Shown here in pieces: positions 1-12,639 of a stretch of 64,000 bases of DNA. How positions within the stretch are numbered: position 1 is the first letter of the stretch; each line of letters begins with the position of its first letter. The notes below the pieces were generated by a model, which was given only the letters and a program-made list of their open reading frames with translations, did not search any database and was not told where the DNA came from. Source of the DNA: Ampelocalamus luodianensis (taxonomy: Eukaryota; Streptophyta; Magnoliopsida; Poales; Poaceae); NCBI GenBank assembly GCA_036346255.1, contig CM070633.1, positions 3,968,001 through 4,032,000 on the forward strand. Direction: 5' to 3'. The position numbers and the translations under genes were made by a program.

Positions 1-1250
1 TATGGGAGTACAAGCCACAAGTCACCTTGATCCAAAACCTTGTCTTCCAAAAATATTCTTGTCAAATCTTGTGATCATCTCCTAGAAATGTTTATACTAA
101 GTTCTAGGGTTGGTGTGTGACCTCTTTGAAAAATTTCATAATTTTTGGAAATTGTTTGAATGCTTTTGGAGGTCAGTCAAACCAGTTGCAAAACTGGTCA
201 AACTCTAGTTCAGGATCTTGCTGAATTTTGGAGGAAAATCCTCTGCATGAAAACCTATGGAAATTTTACACAAGGTCAATCTTGAAGTTAGCAAGCTTTT
301 GTAAAAATTTCATAATTTTTGGAGTGGATTCGCTACTTCAAATAATTCCCCAAAGATCAGCTCTTTTTAAAACTCAAAATTTGAACCCTAGGTCTGAGTC
401 TGACTCAGGCTCGAGTCAGACCCAGCCACCGGACTCGGTTGAGCCAGCCACCTAGACCTCCTCAGGCTCGCTCCACCTAGACTGTGGGATTTCAATCCAA
501 CGTTCGTGGACCTCCTCGCCCGCAACAACCTCCTCTGCCTTGGGAAATCTGGGACGTCCAGGACCACCCCGTGCAAATCTGGGACGTCTAGGACCTCCCC
601 TTAGCCCTGTTCTTCTTCCTCGCACACGTGCGGCATGGCAGAGGGCAAGGTCAGTGCCTTGTCCTCTCACCTCTGACCTAAACGGCTCTCTTTGCTGCCA
701 AGCATTTAATGCAAACAGCTTTAACCCCCAAAGTCCTCACCTTCTCTGCCACTCACCTGCCCTGCGTGTCCGTGGCAGAGGCATGGACCTTGTTCACAAT
801 GAACCTTGTCCATGCCATTGCCCAAGCTCCCTGACTATAAATAGCTTGAGACCTCCTTCCCCCTCTCTTTTCTCTACCCTTGGTTGCCGCTTAGACTCCC
901 TCAGCCGTGAGCGTGAGCCTCTAGCTCGAGCACCCGAGAGCATTTCCCCCTGCCGCCATTGTCGCCCTTGGAGCTCCCTGTCGAAGCCCGAGCTCCAGCG
1001 GTTCACTTGGTTCCTTTTCGCTTCCTCTGGTCCTCCCTGGTCACCTTGGACTCTCCCTCATCTATTTGGTTTGCCTCTCACAGGGTTGACCGGATTTGGG
1101 GGAATTCAATATCAGCCAAAGAGCACCCCCGTTCTTCCTCAGCTCCGGTGAGACCTCTCCCTCTTCAGTTATTGCTCTTGGGCCATATTTGGGCCTCCTT
1201 GAAGCTATTTCGACCTCGCGGTGTTGCCCTCTGTGCTCAGGCCATCTTAC
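1..1250 (+). mobile_element. Left part of an old giant LTR (Tekay/Del-like), interrupted
   Basis: The sequence matches, in order, the first half of the 5-kb LTRs at 1251, 33867 and 41242: the AAAATTTCATAATTTTTGGA-type segments, the GTCAAAC segments, then a TATA box near 836. The true LTR start lies just left of the window. The block stops at 1250, where a second LTR of the same superfamily is inserted, and resumes at 6384. Short ORFs here are AT-rich LTR sequence with no protein resemblance. It is the most diverged of the + strand copies, so it is probably the oldest. Confidence 0.75.
836..843 (+). promoter_or_regulatory. LTR TATA box (old LTR)
   Basis: TATAAATA lies at the position where the other giant LTR copies carry TATATATA or TATAAAT. 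It is followed by the same CTCC-rich leader. It marks the U3/R promoter of the old LTR. Confidence 0.55.
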
Positions 1251-2348
1251 TGTAACATCCCAATTTTGTACTTGTGTTTCAAATGTAAGAAAATGAGTAG
1301 AAATTAAAACTTTTTCTTACATCATGTATTTCCTGTGAGTGCTAAACAATTCTTGTACAAGAGTTATGGAAATACAAAGTCACAAGTCTTTTGATCCAAA
1401 TCTTGATCTTTCAAAAACAATCTTGTCGAACCTGTTGATCATCTCTTAGAAATATTTTTCCTAAGTTCTTGGGATGGTATGTGACTCCTCTGAAAAATTT
1501 CACAATTTTTAGAAATTGTTTGAATATTTTTAGAGGACAGTCAAACCTGTCTGACTTTTAGTCAAACCTTAAACCAGAACTTTGAAGAATTTTTGGAGAA
1601 AAATGCATAGCACAAAAACCTCTGCAAAATTTACACAAGGTCAATAACTCATCTAGCAAGCTCATGTAAAAATTTCAGAATTTTTGGAGTTATTTTGCTA
1701 CCTCTAATAAATCCTCAAAAGTCTCTGTCTAATTTAAAATCAAACCTAGTTTCACTGTTCCTTGGGTTCGAATCGGGCTCGGGCTCGAGCCGCTTAACTC
1801 GGTCGAACCCACTAACTGCACCGGGCCCCTTTCTAGCGCGCGGTTGACATCATCTGTTGGATCTTAATCAAACGGTCCCAGGTGATTGTTGTTTTGGGCC
1901 GCCGCGAAGTCCTCGTCGATCAGAGCCGTTGGATTAAGATCCAACCGTTCTGATTCTTTGGGTTGATCGGATCACTCGAATGTCTCATTTGATCTCAACT
2001 GTTCGTTTTTTATCGGGCCGCCCTGATTGTTTGGAGTATTAGAAACCCTCAGCTGGCGCCATTTAATCGTAGCCGTCCATTTCGAATCCAACGGTCACGG
2101 CGTCTCTTTCTGTTCTTCTTCCTCCTCTGTTTCTCCGTGCAGCGCATGCGAGCAATGGCAAGAAGAGAGAGAGAGAGAGTGGCTTCGCTTTGTCAATTCG
2201 AGCTCGCTCTCGTCAACATCTCTCTGTGGGGCATTAAATGCGCCCCAGGCTTTCGGCTCTCCCGTCCCGAGTCTCACTTGCCCCCATCATTTCTTGGTCC
2301 ATGACCGTAGCATGAGCCGAGCCCACCATGGACTCTTGTTCTTGCTCA

Positions 2349-2374
2349 AAACCCTAATCCTTCCTCTATATATA
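2349..2374 (+). promoter_or_regulatory. Telo-box plus TATA box of the solo LTR
   Basis: AAACCCTAA (2349-2357) is followed nine bases later by TATATATA (2367-2374). The same pair occurs in both LTRs of the 12.4-kb element. It is the likely core promoter of the LTR. Confidence 0.6.
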
Positions 2375-5300
2375 GCCCCTTAGCCCCTCCTGGTGTTCCT
2401 TTACACCACCTTTAGCTCCTTCTTCACTTTTGGAGCTCAAGACCTCAAAAACACCTAATGTACCATTGTTAACCCGAGAAGCTCCATTGGTGATCTTGGT
2501 GTCCAGTGGTTCATCTTCGATCTTTCTTGTACCCTTTTGAGCTCCTCAACTTCCTTTGCTTTTCCCCTAACTTAATTTTGGGTTGCATTCACAGGAATCA
2601 CTCAATTTTAAGTTTGGAGATTTTCGGCCGATTTCACCCCCTTTCTTCTCCAGCTCCGGTAAGTGGTTCATTTTGCAATTACTTGCTGTTAGAGTTTCTC
2701 TGAGCTATAATGAAGTTATGGTAATGAATTGGTTCCACTCATTTCGCTCAGAACCTCATTTTCACATCTTCTTCCTCGGCTCCGGCGAACTCCATCGTGT
2801 TCAAGTCTCCCCCGACCATCTTTGAAGCTCCTCCCGGTTAAGGTAGCTTCTATTTAGTCCCTAGAAGTGTTGGCACTCGCTTCCTTGGACTGCAATGAGC
2901 TTTTTGCCGTTTTCATTTTTGGCCGTAAAAGCCCTATCCTTGTTTTCCGGCTCGCCGGCATTCTAGACCTCCACCGCCAGCGAGGTCATCACTATCAGGT
3001 CCGCAACACTATTGCGAACTCATTTTGGTATTTTGTGGGCGCCGCCACGGCCGGAGTCGCCGGCGACAAGCCGTGGTTTGCACTCGGGTTTGCCACTGGC
3101 GCCCGTTTTGCCGATATTTAGGACACAGTTAATGCCTAATCGTAATCAATCATTAGAAGTATTAATTGTGTCTTAATCTGGCCTAATGTCTCACTGACAT
3201 GTGGGCCCAACCCCCTGTAATCCCCTCTGTCGACGCTAATCAGTGCGGTTAGGACATCATTAATGTCTAATCATTGGTTAGCTAAGTATCGGCATTAATG
3301 GTCGTCGGGATAACCCTCGTACATCGCCAGTGGGCCTCGATCCCTAAGTCCACCTCGTGAAAATCTTTAGGACACATTAATTACTAATCATCACTAATCA
3401 TTGGTCATTAGTATTTAATTAGCTGTCCTAAAATCTCCGGGTGTCTCGCTGCCATGTGGGCCCCGAGCCCTGTGCACGTGTGTTAAAGCTCGCGTATGTG
3501 ACTCACAGTCACTGACATGCGACCCACGTGTCAGCGCTTCAATTTGAACTTCGATCTAAGTTCGCCGTCCATTTTGCGATCTGCGGTCCAGATCAAATGG
3601 GTCGTTCGGGTCACCCGAACTCCCCATCCACGTGGGTCGTCCGTTCTCAGATCTGCGGCTGAGATCGATGTTTCATTCGCGAGGTCCGAACAGCCCCCGC
3701 TCGTGGCATTCCGATCTCAAATCGACGGTCGAGATGAATTGGGCGTGCGGTCGCCGCGCGCTTCTTCACCTCGGCCATTTGATTCCAAATCAAGGGCCCA
3801 TAGTTGTCCACGTCGATTCCCTTCTGTTAAGTGTTGTTTTATTTCGGTAAATAGTTATTTGTCAACTGAAAAATTGTATAAAAACTTTAGAAATTCATAA
3901 TAAATTCATTTTAAACCCTTTTTAATTGTTCCCAACTGTAATAAATTTGTTTGACACTAAAGTTTTATTTAAAAATGCTTTTAACCTTGTTTCTGTAATG
4001 AAAATTCATGTAAGCGCAAGAAACTTGATTTCTGTTGTTTTTGGGTTTTCCAAAAATTAAATGAAATCTTATAAACTGCATATCTTGCTCTGTATATATC
4101 CAAAATGGGTGTTTTCAACGTTGACAAATTTGTTTTTAACCAAACTTTAATCTAAAAATGGTTGTAGGCCTAAATCAGCATCAGAAAAATATGTTGATAG
4201 ATTTAACCTTATTGGTAGCATTTAAAAATTCATTTAATGTTGTAAAAGACACAAGTAATTCCCTGAATTTCTAAAATGTGTGAACTCAATGTTGTTAACT
4301 CCTCCTATTAACAAACTTTAATATGAAATAGGTTTTGAACATGTTTATGTTTCTGGAAAATGTAATGTGCTAGGTTTACAACTTAGAAAAATCATAAGTA
4401 AATACTTATAACTCCAAATTTAGTAAACTCAACTTTGCTATGATTAGGATGACATAAACTACCTACCATAAAAATTTTGGGTTCTAGATCGTTATAGAAA
4501 TTTTTGCCATAAACAGTAACCGAAATTAATTTAATTAGGAGTTTTCGTGGCTGAGAGACCTTGTTTCGGCCATAACTTTTTCATGCTTAGCCCAAATGAA
4601 GTAATTCTTATTCCTAAAATTGTCTAAAATCAACCTCTAGCTGCTGTGTAAATTTCATGGGGTTTGGATGTCTTTTGCTATTGAGTTTTGTTTGGTGTTC
4701 TTCGTTCTTATTGGTTTCATCGCATTTTCGCGTTAGGTTCTGAAGATTATATTGAACCTGAGAATCCTCCTCTGCAGCAAGAGCAATTCCAGCAAGGCAA
4801 TCAGTTTGATCATGTTAATCCCTGTATTTTCAAGTATTTATGTTGTTTACAAATTCTATGTATGCATTGCTAGTTTGTGTCAAACTATTGTCGTTAGTTG
4901 ACCTAGTAGATGCATTTCCCTAGACAAATGATCATCCTTTACTACCATGAGCCTAGGTTATTGCTGTGATTTAGAGTTCGTGGATGAGCTCTTGTCACTT
5001 AGTAGTCTTGCGGATTAATTGCTTAGCCATGCTTAGCTTCCGGTAGAAATGGGTGGTTATCGACTTGTCGATAACCTTAATCATACAAATGCTTACTATG
5101 TATCTATATTTCGGCTTGGTGCTATGTTCAATTGCAAAAACCAAAACTAAAAGCAAAATGATTTAGACTTGGGCACAATGGTAAGACGGTGTGATTTTTG
5201 GGTGTGACTGGAATGGTGCCCAAGTCAATTAAGGACTGAACATCTTGTGAGTACCTGTTATCCAGGCAATTTGTGCGTGCTAACCACACTAGAGGGTATG

Positions 5301-5577
5301 GGACCTCTCTTGACTTAGTACTTTGGCGTGTATCGGCTTCGGGTCGCAGAGAGTCGCAGGAGGGATAGTGTTGGGAGCATTGTAGTGTCCGAAAGGCTTC
5401 CCCCGTGATGGCTGGTTGTCTTTCGGCTTGCAATGTAAGCGTATGGATTCCGATCCATACGAGCGGCTCGTGGTTAATACACAATATTGGAAAACGTCTC
5501 GTAGGACTTAGCCGTGCCGGCATACCTTCGGAAGTGTGCTTTTGTGGCTTAAAGGCGGTCTGAAGTGTGGGTACATT

Positions 5578-5640
5578 GGTACACCCCTGCAGGGTTAAAA
5601 CTATTCGAATAGCCTCGTCCTAGGTTATGGACACGCTTAG
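5578..5640 (+). repeat. Conserved LTR core block with a 12-bp palindrome
   Basis: The block reads GTACACCCCTGCAGGGT, an A-rich joint, the perfect palindrome CTATTCGAATAG (5601-5612), then GGTTATGGACACG. The same block is at 8540-8600, 38060-38115 and 45441-45500 on + and, reversed, near 13950-14010 and 63655-63715. Confidence 0.75.
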
Positions 5641-6383
5641 GTAAGCTTTTCAAGAGTTAGACTACAACCTTTTAATTAAAACTTGATGGGTGGTACGAAT
5701 CGGGGATTCGTGCTATGTTGTGGTGGCTATTGGGTTAGTCACTTCCATGTGGTTACTTGTATTTATCATTAGTTCGTTGTTATTTCAACAACAAAACAGA
5801 TTTGTAAACTTGCTTTAAAATGTACTACATTATTGCAAATAAAGTTGGCTTTGTGCAAAATGAGACATACAACCTCCACCTAAATAAGCCTGCATGTAGA
5901 ATATGAATAGGTCTGCTATTCCACACGTTAGTCTTGCGAGTACCTTAGTATACTCATTGTTCTTGCTTAAATGTTAATTGTTGCAGAGGAAGAAGGTGAG
6001 CCCCAAGGGCCTCACTTTTGTGAGCTGTGTTGTGGTAGTATTCGGGGCGACTAGCTTGGAGGCCCGGTCGGTTGCCTTGTGGTTGTGTTGGCTAACCGGT
6101 CGACTTTTGTTCTTAGCCATCTTATGGCGCTTTTGCTTCCGCTGTCATTCTTGTATATCGTGTTATTTGGCCGGTCGACTCTTTTATAATAACTTTACTA
6201 TATGTATGTCGTTGTTGAACTTAGTGTTAAATGTTGTATGGAAATGATGTATGATTTTGTGATGATGAGCATGTGCTGCAATTCTGGGAAGCACATGTCC
6301 ATCGAGGCTTAGGATATTTAATTAGTAATGCTAGAACCATATGGAGGTTAAGTATTACTAGTTAAATACCCCGGGTCCTCACA

Positions 6384-9330
6384 CTTACCTGCATTTCTTC
6401 CTCGGCGCTGGTGAATTGCTCTGCCGCCAGGACTTCTCCGGCTTCCCTCGGTCCTCTTCTGTGCTCTGGTGACTTCACTTTAGTCTCCAGAGCTCAAGGA
6501 CTAACTAGGATTAGATCGTAGCGTTGTTTTTCGCATTTTGGTTTTTGCCGAAAAATGTCCTCTGCCCCTCTCCGGCTCGCCGGCGATGTAGGCCCGCTCC
6601 ACCGTCGAGGGTGCCCTCTCTGTGATCGCAATAGTATTAGGCATTTTGTGGTCTAGTTGTTTCGCACCGTCGCGGCCTTGGTCGCCGGCGACGTGTCGGC
6701 GAGCGAAATCCGGTGTCCGGTCCTGTTGTCGTAAAATCGATCTGACGGTCACGACCTCCTTTGTGCGTGAGGATCTCGGTGCGCGTGCGTTGTTCATCAA
6801 CTCGTCGGGGCCGTTGGATCCGATCTCAACGGCTTGGACCTCCCCAACGCGCGTCGCGCTTTTGCTCTGTACACCCGTGGGCCGTAGCCGTGCAATGAGA
6901 GATCGACGGCCACGACCTCCTCGAGTTTCGCCAGTTCTGTAGGACCACCCGAGAGCTCTAATATTTCTAAGTATTTTGATGTTTCAAATTTCAAAAATGC
7001 ATAACTTTGTCATTTTAGCTCCTTTTTTAATGATTCAAGTTGCATTAGCTCTGTAATAAAATGAACTTTAATCTGAGAATGAACTTAGGCACTTTTCTGT
7101 AGCAGAAACTGGTGTAGGTTGTATTAACTTGTCTCAACATTAAATATTATCTAGAAATTCATTAAACTTATAAAATACATAACTTTTTCTTTGTAATCCC
7201 AAACTGAGCAAACTAAACTTGGTTAAAACCCTCTATTCTTGTACTTTAGTATTGCATGGGATGTACACTAGTCTTAATTACAAAAAGGTGTATTACCCTA
7301 GTTTCAAGATTTAGAAAAATCATAAGTAATTGTTTGTAACTCCAAATGATGTAAACTCAACTTTGCTGATCTTAGGATGTCATTATCTACCTACCATAAA
7401 AATTTCATGTCTTAGATCATTCTAGAAATTTTTGTCATGAACAGTAACAGTAATTAATTTAGTTGAATTTCCAGGCTGAGAGAAATTATTTTAGCTATAA
7501 CTTTTTCATGCTTAGTCCAAATTGAATAATTCTTGTTCCTAAATGTCTAAAATCATACCCTAACTGCTGTGTAAATTTCATGAGATTTGGATGACTTTTG
7601 TTGTTGAGTTTTGTTTAGTGTTCTTTGTTCTTATCGGGTTTTTTGCGTTCTTGCGTTAGGTTGCGAAGAATTTATTGAACCTGAACACTCTCCTCTGCAG
7701 CAACAGCAAGACCAGCAAGGCAAGAAGATGTAGCATCATTTGATCATGTTGCTCCTACTATTTTCAAATTCTAATATGTTGTTTGCAAATTATTTGTATG
7801 CATTGCTATCTTGTTTTAAACTATTGTCGGTTAGTTGACCTATTAGATGCATAATCTGTAGGTAAATGTTTATCCTCTACTACTGAGCCTAGGACTATCT
7901 TACGGTGATTTTGGGTTCGTTGGATGAGCCCTTGTCACTTAGTAGTACGAGTTAAAATGCTTAGTCATGCTTAGCTATCGGTAGAAATGGGCGGTTGTCG
8001 ATTTAGTCGATGACCTTGATCATACAAATGCTTACTATGACTCCATGTTTCAGCTTTGTGCTATGTTTAAATTTCAAAACTAAAACTGAAAACGAAATGA
8101 TTTGGACTTGGGCACAAGGGTATGTTGGTGTGCTTTTGGGTGTGATTGGAATGGTGCCCGAGTCATTTAAGGACCGAGTTACTTGCGTCACCGTTCTGAG
8201 CATTCTTGTGTGCTAACCACACTAGAGGGTATGGAACCTCTCTTGACTTAGTACTTTGGCGTGTGTTGGCTACGAGTCGCGGGAGGGCGTGTGTGTTGTG
8301 TTGTGGTAAAATGAGATAGTTATGTGTTGAGAGCATTGTAGTTGTCCAAAAAACTTTACCCCGAGGGGTAGTTGTCTTTTCGGCTTTACAATGTAAGCGT
8401 ATGGGTTTCTATCCATACGAGCAGCTCGTAGTTGATACACGATATTGGAAATGTCTCGTAGGACTTAGCCGTGCCGGCATACCTTTGGAAGTGTGCTAAT
8501 CTTGTGGCTTAAAGGCGGTCTGAAGTGTGGGTACATTGGTACACCCCTGCAGGGTTTTAAACTATTCGAATAGCCTCATCCTAGGTTATGGACACGCTCG
8601 GATACGCCCCGTGAGAACTAGACTACAACATTTTTAATTAAAACTTGATGGGTGGTACGAATTGGGGATTCGTGCTATGTTGTGGTGGCTATTGGGTTAG
8701 TCACCTCTAGGTGGTTACTTGTTACTTATTGTTACTCGCTGTTATTTCAATGCTTAAAAACTGGTTTGACAAATTTCCTTTAACCTATTACATTATTGCA
8801 AATGAAAATTGCTTTACGCGTCCAAATAACCATATAACAATTTCCTTTGATTTCAGCTCACATGTAGCTATGTATAGGCTTGTTACTCGTAAGTCTTGCG
8901 AGTACATTTTTGTACTCACCTGCATTGCTTGTTGTGTGCAGAGAAAGAAGGTGAGCCCCAAGGGCCTCACTTTTGTGAGATGTGCGGCTTTTGGGACGAC
9001 TAGCTGGGCGGCCCGGTCGGTTGCCTTGTGGGTTATGGCTAACCGGTCGTCTTTTGTTTATAGCCATCTTATTGCGCATTTGCTTCCGCTGTTATTGCTA
9101 CTTTGTTGTCATTTGGTCGGTCGGCCCTTTTGTAATAATTCTGTATTATGTACGTCTTTTGCTAGACTTGTTATATTGTGTTGTATGGAATTGATGCATG
9201 CTTTTGTAAAGATGTATGTGTGCTGTAATTCTGGGAAGCATATGTCCATCGAGGCACGGTGTATTTTGTTTGTGATGCTAGAGCCAATGGAAGGCTAAGC
9301 ATTACAAGTTAAATAAACCGGGGTCTCACA
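6384..9330 (+). mobile_element. Right part of the old giant LTR
   Basis: This continues the LTR broken at 1250; 6384-6388 is the duplicated CTTAC. It follows the second half of the giant LTR: CTCCGGCTCGCCGGCG segment, AT-rich stretch, the palindromic core near 8541-8600, the GCAGAGAAAGAAGGTGAG motif near 8938, and the end GGGGTCTCACA at 9330. No primer-binding site follows, so this too may be a solo LTR, though its left flank is outside the window and a matching duplication cannot be tested. Confidence 0.75.
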
Positions 9331-9856
9331 CTTGGCTAGTTGGCTTAGGGACTAGGAGACACCGAGATGGGGAGGACGAGTGGATGACAGGGAGTCCAGA
9401 CTTCAGAGTGGCGGAGTCCGCTAGAGGCCCAAAGCCCAGATCTAGTCGGAGGTCGCCACTTGGCAGCAGGGGCAGATCACCACTCGCCACTCACCGGCTG
9501 CAGCTGCCCAGCCTGAGCCCAGCCTACGGTCATGGGCTTGGTCGCCCAGATACGGATGCTTCCATCATCAGAGAGACAGAGACGGTTGTCGGTTCGGTCC
9601 TCTCCGTAAGGCTCTAGGCTCAGACTCTCAGAGCAGTGCACTGCGCTGTGTGCCGCCTTGCCCACTGCCCACCCACCACCCGGTCGCCCCACCACTGCCC
9701 GCTGCGCTTGGAGGCCAAACTTCGGAGGGGTCTTGGCCTCAGAGCTCGATCACCTGGAGGCTCAGAGCTAGAGCACAGGAGCAGGCGACGAGCAACAGAG
9801 CAGAGCAAATTATGGAGTGCGATCTTAGGGATTTAGGGTTTGAGGAAATGGACTTG
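9331..9856. other. GC-rich intergenic segment, unclassified
   Basis: This lies between the old LTR and the gag-only element. It is GC-rich (for example 9640-9800) with several overlapping short ORFs on both strands, none recognisable. It appears to continue at 12640 after the inserted element. Confidence 0.4.
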
Positions 9857-10314
9857 TGTAACATCCCAATTTTCAGGAGTTTTTTGAAATTTTCAAAAAT
9901 AAAAATAACCATTTGGTTTTATTGAATTTCTAGAGCTTAACTTGAAATTTTGGAAGTTAAAAGCAATTTAATATGAATTAATCAAACTTCTACTAATTCA
10001 AAATTTGGTTTGTCTTGAGTTTATTGGAGTTCTCTAGTACTCGGAATTCCCTTTCCCTATCTGTTCCATTTTCTACATCAGTCTGTTCCTTCTCCTCCTC
10101 AGGACCTCCTCTTGGTGTTGAGCCCTGCGTGCCAATTCTATAACAACTATGATCATAAGGTCTTTTGCTAATAGTAATATTAATTTAACTGCTTCTTGGC
10201 TTATTGTATGGATACGATTTCATCTTTGTTGAGACTGTGTGAGCTAGCCACTGATCATGGAACTAGTTCAGTTTGCACAGAGGGTCTCGGGATTGTTTAC
10301 CCGGGGTCCCGACA
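9857..10314 (+). repeat. 5' LTR of the gag-only element
   Basis: 458 bp, beginning TGTAACATCCCAATTTT and ending GGGGTCCCGACA. It aligns along its length with 12166-12639. Confidence 0.85.
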
Positions 10315-10318
10315 GAGG

Positions 10319-10331
10319 TGGTATCAGAGCC
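10319..10331 (+). promoter_or_regulatory. Primer-binding site (initiator Met tRNA type)
   Basis: TGGTATCAGAGCC lies four bases after the 5' LTR. It is the usual plant retrotransposon site complementary to the 3' end of initiator methionine tRNA, where minus-strand synthesis is primed. Confidence 0.85.
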
Positions 10332-10908
10332 ATATCGACTATAGGAAGTAACCTTAGTTAGCATGATCGTTTTAGTCAAAGAGTTTTAAAACTTATTTTA
10401 TAAAGCAAATCAAGTCAATTGATGAATAGTTATTCTTCTTTCATCTTATCTCAATCTTCTCTCATCTCATTCTATTCTTTTCTTGTCTCATTCTCAGGTT
10501 CTTGCATCTTATCTCTTCTAGAACTTTGTTTTCGAACCTAAATTGACCTCCTTACCTCAGTAATCTCTATAGGATCGAGCTCTTCGTGAACTAGTGCTGG
10601 ATGGCCTAGAAGTTTCTAGATCTGCCGTTTGTTTCAAGTCGACCATCCCTATAAGTTAGATTAGAATTGTTTTAGCAGAGCGACCCTTCTTAGTTTTAGT
10701 ATCGTTAGTCCGTGTAATAGGACCTCCGGCTTGAGTTTTGTCGCTTCTTAATAGTTTTTCGGCTATTTGTTCTTTGGGTTTAACCGATCTTTCCCCGATT
10801 AGTTTGCTTCTATCTTTCTCCCTTGTCCTCTCTTGTCTTTCGTGCTTTTACCTCTCACCTATTGTGCACTCTTCTTCTCATCTTTTGAACCCGTGAAGAT
10901 TTGTGTAG

Positions 10909-12119
10909 ATGGTTCAGACCCACAACTTGGCAAGTCAAGATGAACTAGTAGACCCCTTTACGCCACCATCACCTCCGGCGGCCACCGTAGATCAGGGTTT
11001 GGGTCAGTTAATGGTAGCCCAAACGCAGCTGATGAGCGTAATGATGCAGAATATGAATCAAATGATGAATCAACAGAACCAGACCGCTGCTGCTCTAGTC
11101 GTAATGCTGAATCAGAATAATCAAGTAGCTGCCGTACCACCACCACCCTTAGCTTTTCAGCAATCCAAGTTTGCAGAGTTTATAAGGACACATTTGCCTA
11201 CCTTCTCCAACTCACCTGAACCCTTGACGCCGATGACTGGTTACGCTCCATAGCGAAGAAGCTAGCCATTGCTCGATGTGATGACCGCAATAAAGTTTTG
11301 TATGCCGCACATCAGCTTGAAGGCACTATCGCAGAATGGTGGGAAAATTATTGTGCAGCCCATGAGAATCCCCAAGATATCACCTGGGCCGAGTTTTCGA
11401 CAGCTTTTCGCCACTCTTATGTCCCAGATGGTATAGTAGAAATGAAGAAGAATGAGTTCCGTGAGCTGCAGTAAGGGATCCTGTCAGTAAGTGAGTACCT
11501 CAACAAGTTCACCCAACTCTCTCGTTATGCCTCAGAGGACGTTGCCACGGATGATGCACGTCAGAAGCGTTTCAAGCGTGGACGCAACCCTAGTTTGAAG
11601 GTACAAGTTATTGGCAAGGAATATATAGATTTCTAGCACATGGTGGACAAGGCTATGCTCATAGAAGATTCTCGTCATGAACTAGAAGAATCCCGCAAGA
11701 GGAAGATGATGCAGCATGGTGCCCATCAAAGTCATCCGAAGAAAGACCGAATGAGTGGGCAGCATCCTGCCCGTTTCGCTCCTCCTGTTACCTTCAGAAC
11801 CACTGCACCGGCACCTCGCATAGCTGTTTCAGGAGTCAGCAATAAACAACCACAGGGAAGTAACAATCCAGCTCTAGGAGTCACCTGTTACATATGCCAT
11901 GAGACCGATTATTATGCTTACAGTTGTCTGCGAAAGCAACCCATCCGGACTCCACTTCCTTCTATAAGAGGACAAGTAAATCATGTTACCGTGGAGCAAG
12001 CCCAACTAGCTCAGAACTTCATTCCTGATAAGTCTCTAGTCAGTTGCAGTTTTGTCTCGCTCAAAAGAAAAAGTTGTTGGAAGAATGAGCAAAGTCCGAG
12101 ACTCGAACCTATTCCCTAA
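10909..12119 (+). pseudogene. Broken gag of the gag-only element
   Basis: Gag forms the retrotransposon particle and packages its RNA. Reading starts at ATG 10909 with a Gln/Met/Asn-rich N-terminal part. The frame shifts near 11250, where a capsid-like segment continues (LEGTIAEWWENY near 11320-11350). Stop codons follow near 11472 and 11635, then an open segment 11640-12119 holds the C-terminal part. The zinc knuckle near 11888 reads CYICHETDYYAYSC: Cys-x2-Cys-x4-Tyr-x4-Cys, with the usual His replaced by Tyr. At least one shift and two stops make it non-functional. Confidence 0.8.
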
Positions 12120-12151
12120 CCAGCCCGAATCTCGGGGTCGAGATTCCCTCT

Positions 12152-12164
12152 AAGGAGGGTAGGT
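12152..12164 (+). promoter_or_regulatory. Polypurine tract
   Basis: AAGGAGGGTAGGT lies directly before the 3' LTR, the expected plus-strand priming site. Confidence 0.7.
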
Positions 12165-12165
12165 T

Positions 12166-12639
12166 TGTAACATCCTAATTTTCAAGAGTTTTTTGAAATT
12201 TTCAAAAATAAAAACAACCATTTGGTTTTGTTGAATTTCTAAAGCTTAACTTGAAATTTTTGAAGTTAAAAGCAATTTAATATGAATTAATCAAATTTCA
12301 ACTAATTCCAATTTTGGTTTATCTTAAGTTTATTGGAGTTCTCTAGTACTCGAAATTCCCTTTCCCTGTCTGTTCCATTTTCTCCGTCGGCCCGTTCCTT
12401 CTCCTCCTCAGGACCTCCCCTCAGGACCTCCTCTTGGTGTTGAGCCCTGCGTGGTAATTCTATAACAACTCTAACCATAAGGTCTTTTGCTAATAGTAAT
12501 ATTAATCTGTCTGCTTCTTCTTTGGCTTGTTGTATGTATATGATTTCATCTTTGTTGAGACTGTGTGAGCTAGCCATTGATCATGGGACTAGTTCGATTT
12601 GCACAAAGGGTCTCGGGGTGTTTACCCGGGGTCCCGACA
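12166..12639 (+). repeat. 3' LTR of the gag-only element
   Basis: 474 bp, beginning TGTAACATCCTAATTTT and ending GGGGTCCCGACA. Scattered substitutions and one short insertion relative to the 5' LTR indicate moderate age. Confidence 0.85.

Larger units (their letters stand above)
1251..6383 (+). mobile_element. Solo giant LTR, 5.1 kb, with CTTAC target duplication
   Basis: It starts TGTAACATCC and ends GGTCCTCACA, with TG...CA ends like the paired LTRs at 33867-38861 and 41242-46241. The five bases on each side (1246-1250 and 6384-6388) are both CTTAC, a perfect 5-bp target-site duplication. There is no primer-binding site, interior or second LTR, so this is a solo LTR left by LTR-LTR recombination. 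It sits inside an older LTR, whose sequence continues cleanly across the duplication. The body carries a TATA box with a telo-box just upstream (2349-2374), GGTAAGT near 2660 and the palindromic core block near 5578-5640. No coding capacity is seen. Confidence 0.9.
9857..12639 (+). mobile_element. Non-autonomous gag-only Ty3/gypsy element, 2.8 kb
   Basis: Two LTRs flank an interior that holds a primer-binding site, a broken gag and a polypurine tract. There is no protease, reverse transcriptase, RNase H or integrase. The flanks are ACTTG (9852-9856) and GCTTG (12640-12644), a 5-bp target duplication with one mismatch. With no pol and a broken gag it could only have moved using proteins from an autonomous relative. 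LTR length differs (458 versus 474 bp) mainly by a short duplication of GGACCTCC-type sequence near 12412-12430. Confidence 0.85.

Noticed and set aside
540..1151. 203-codon + strand open frame
   Set aside because: It lies in the GC-rich leader of an old LTR, overlaps that LTR's TATA box and has no family resemblance; copies in other LTRs are not open.
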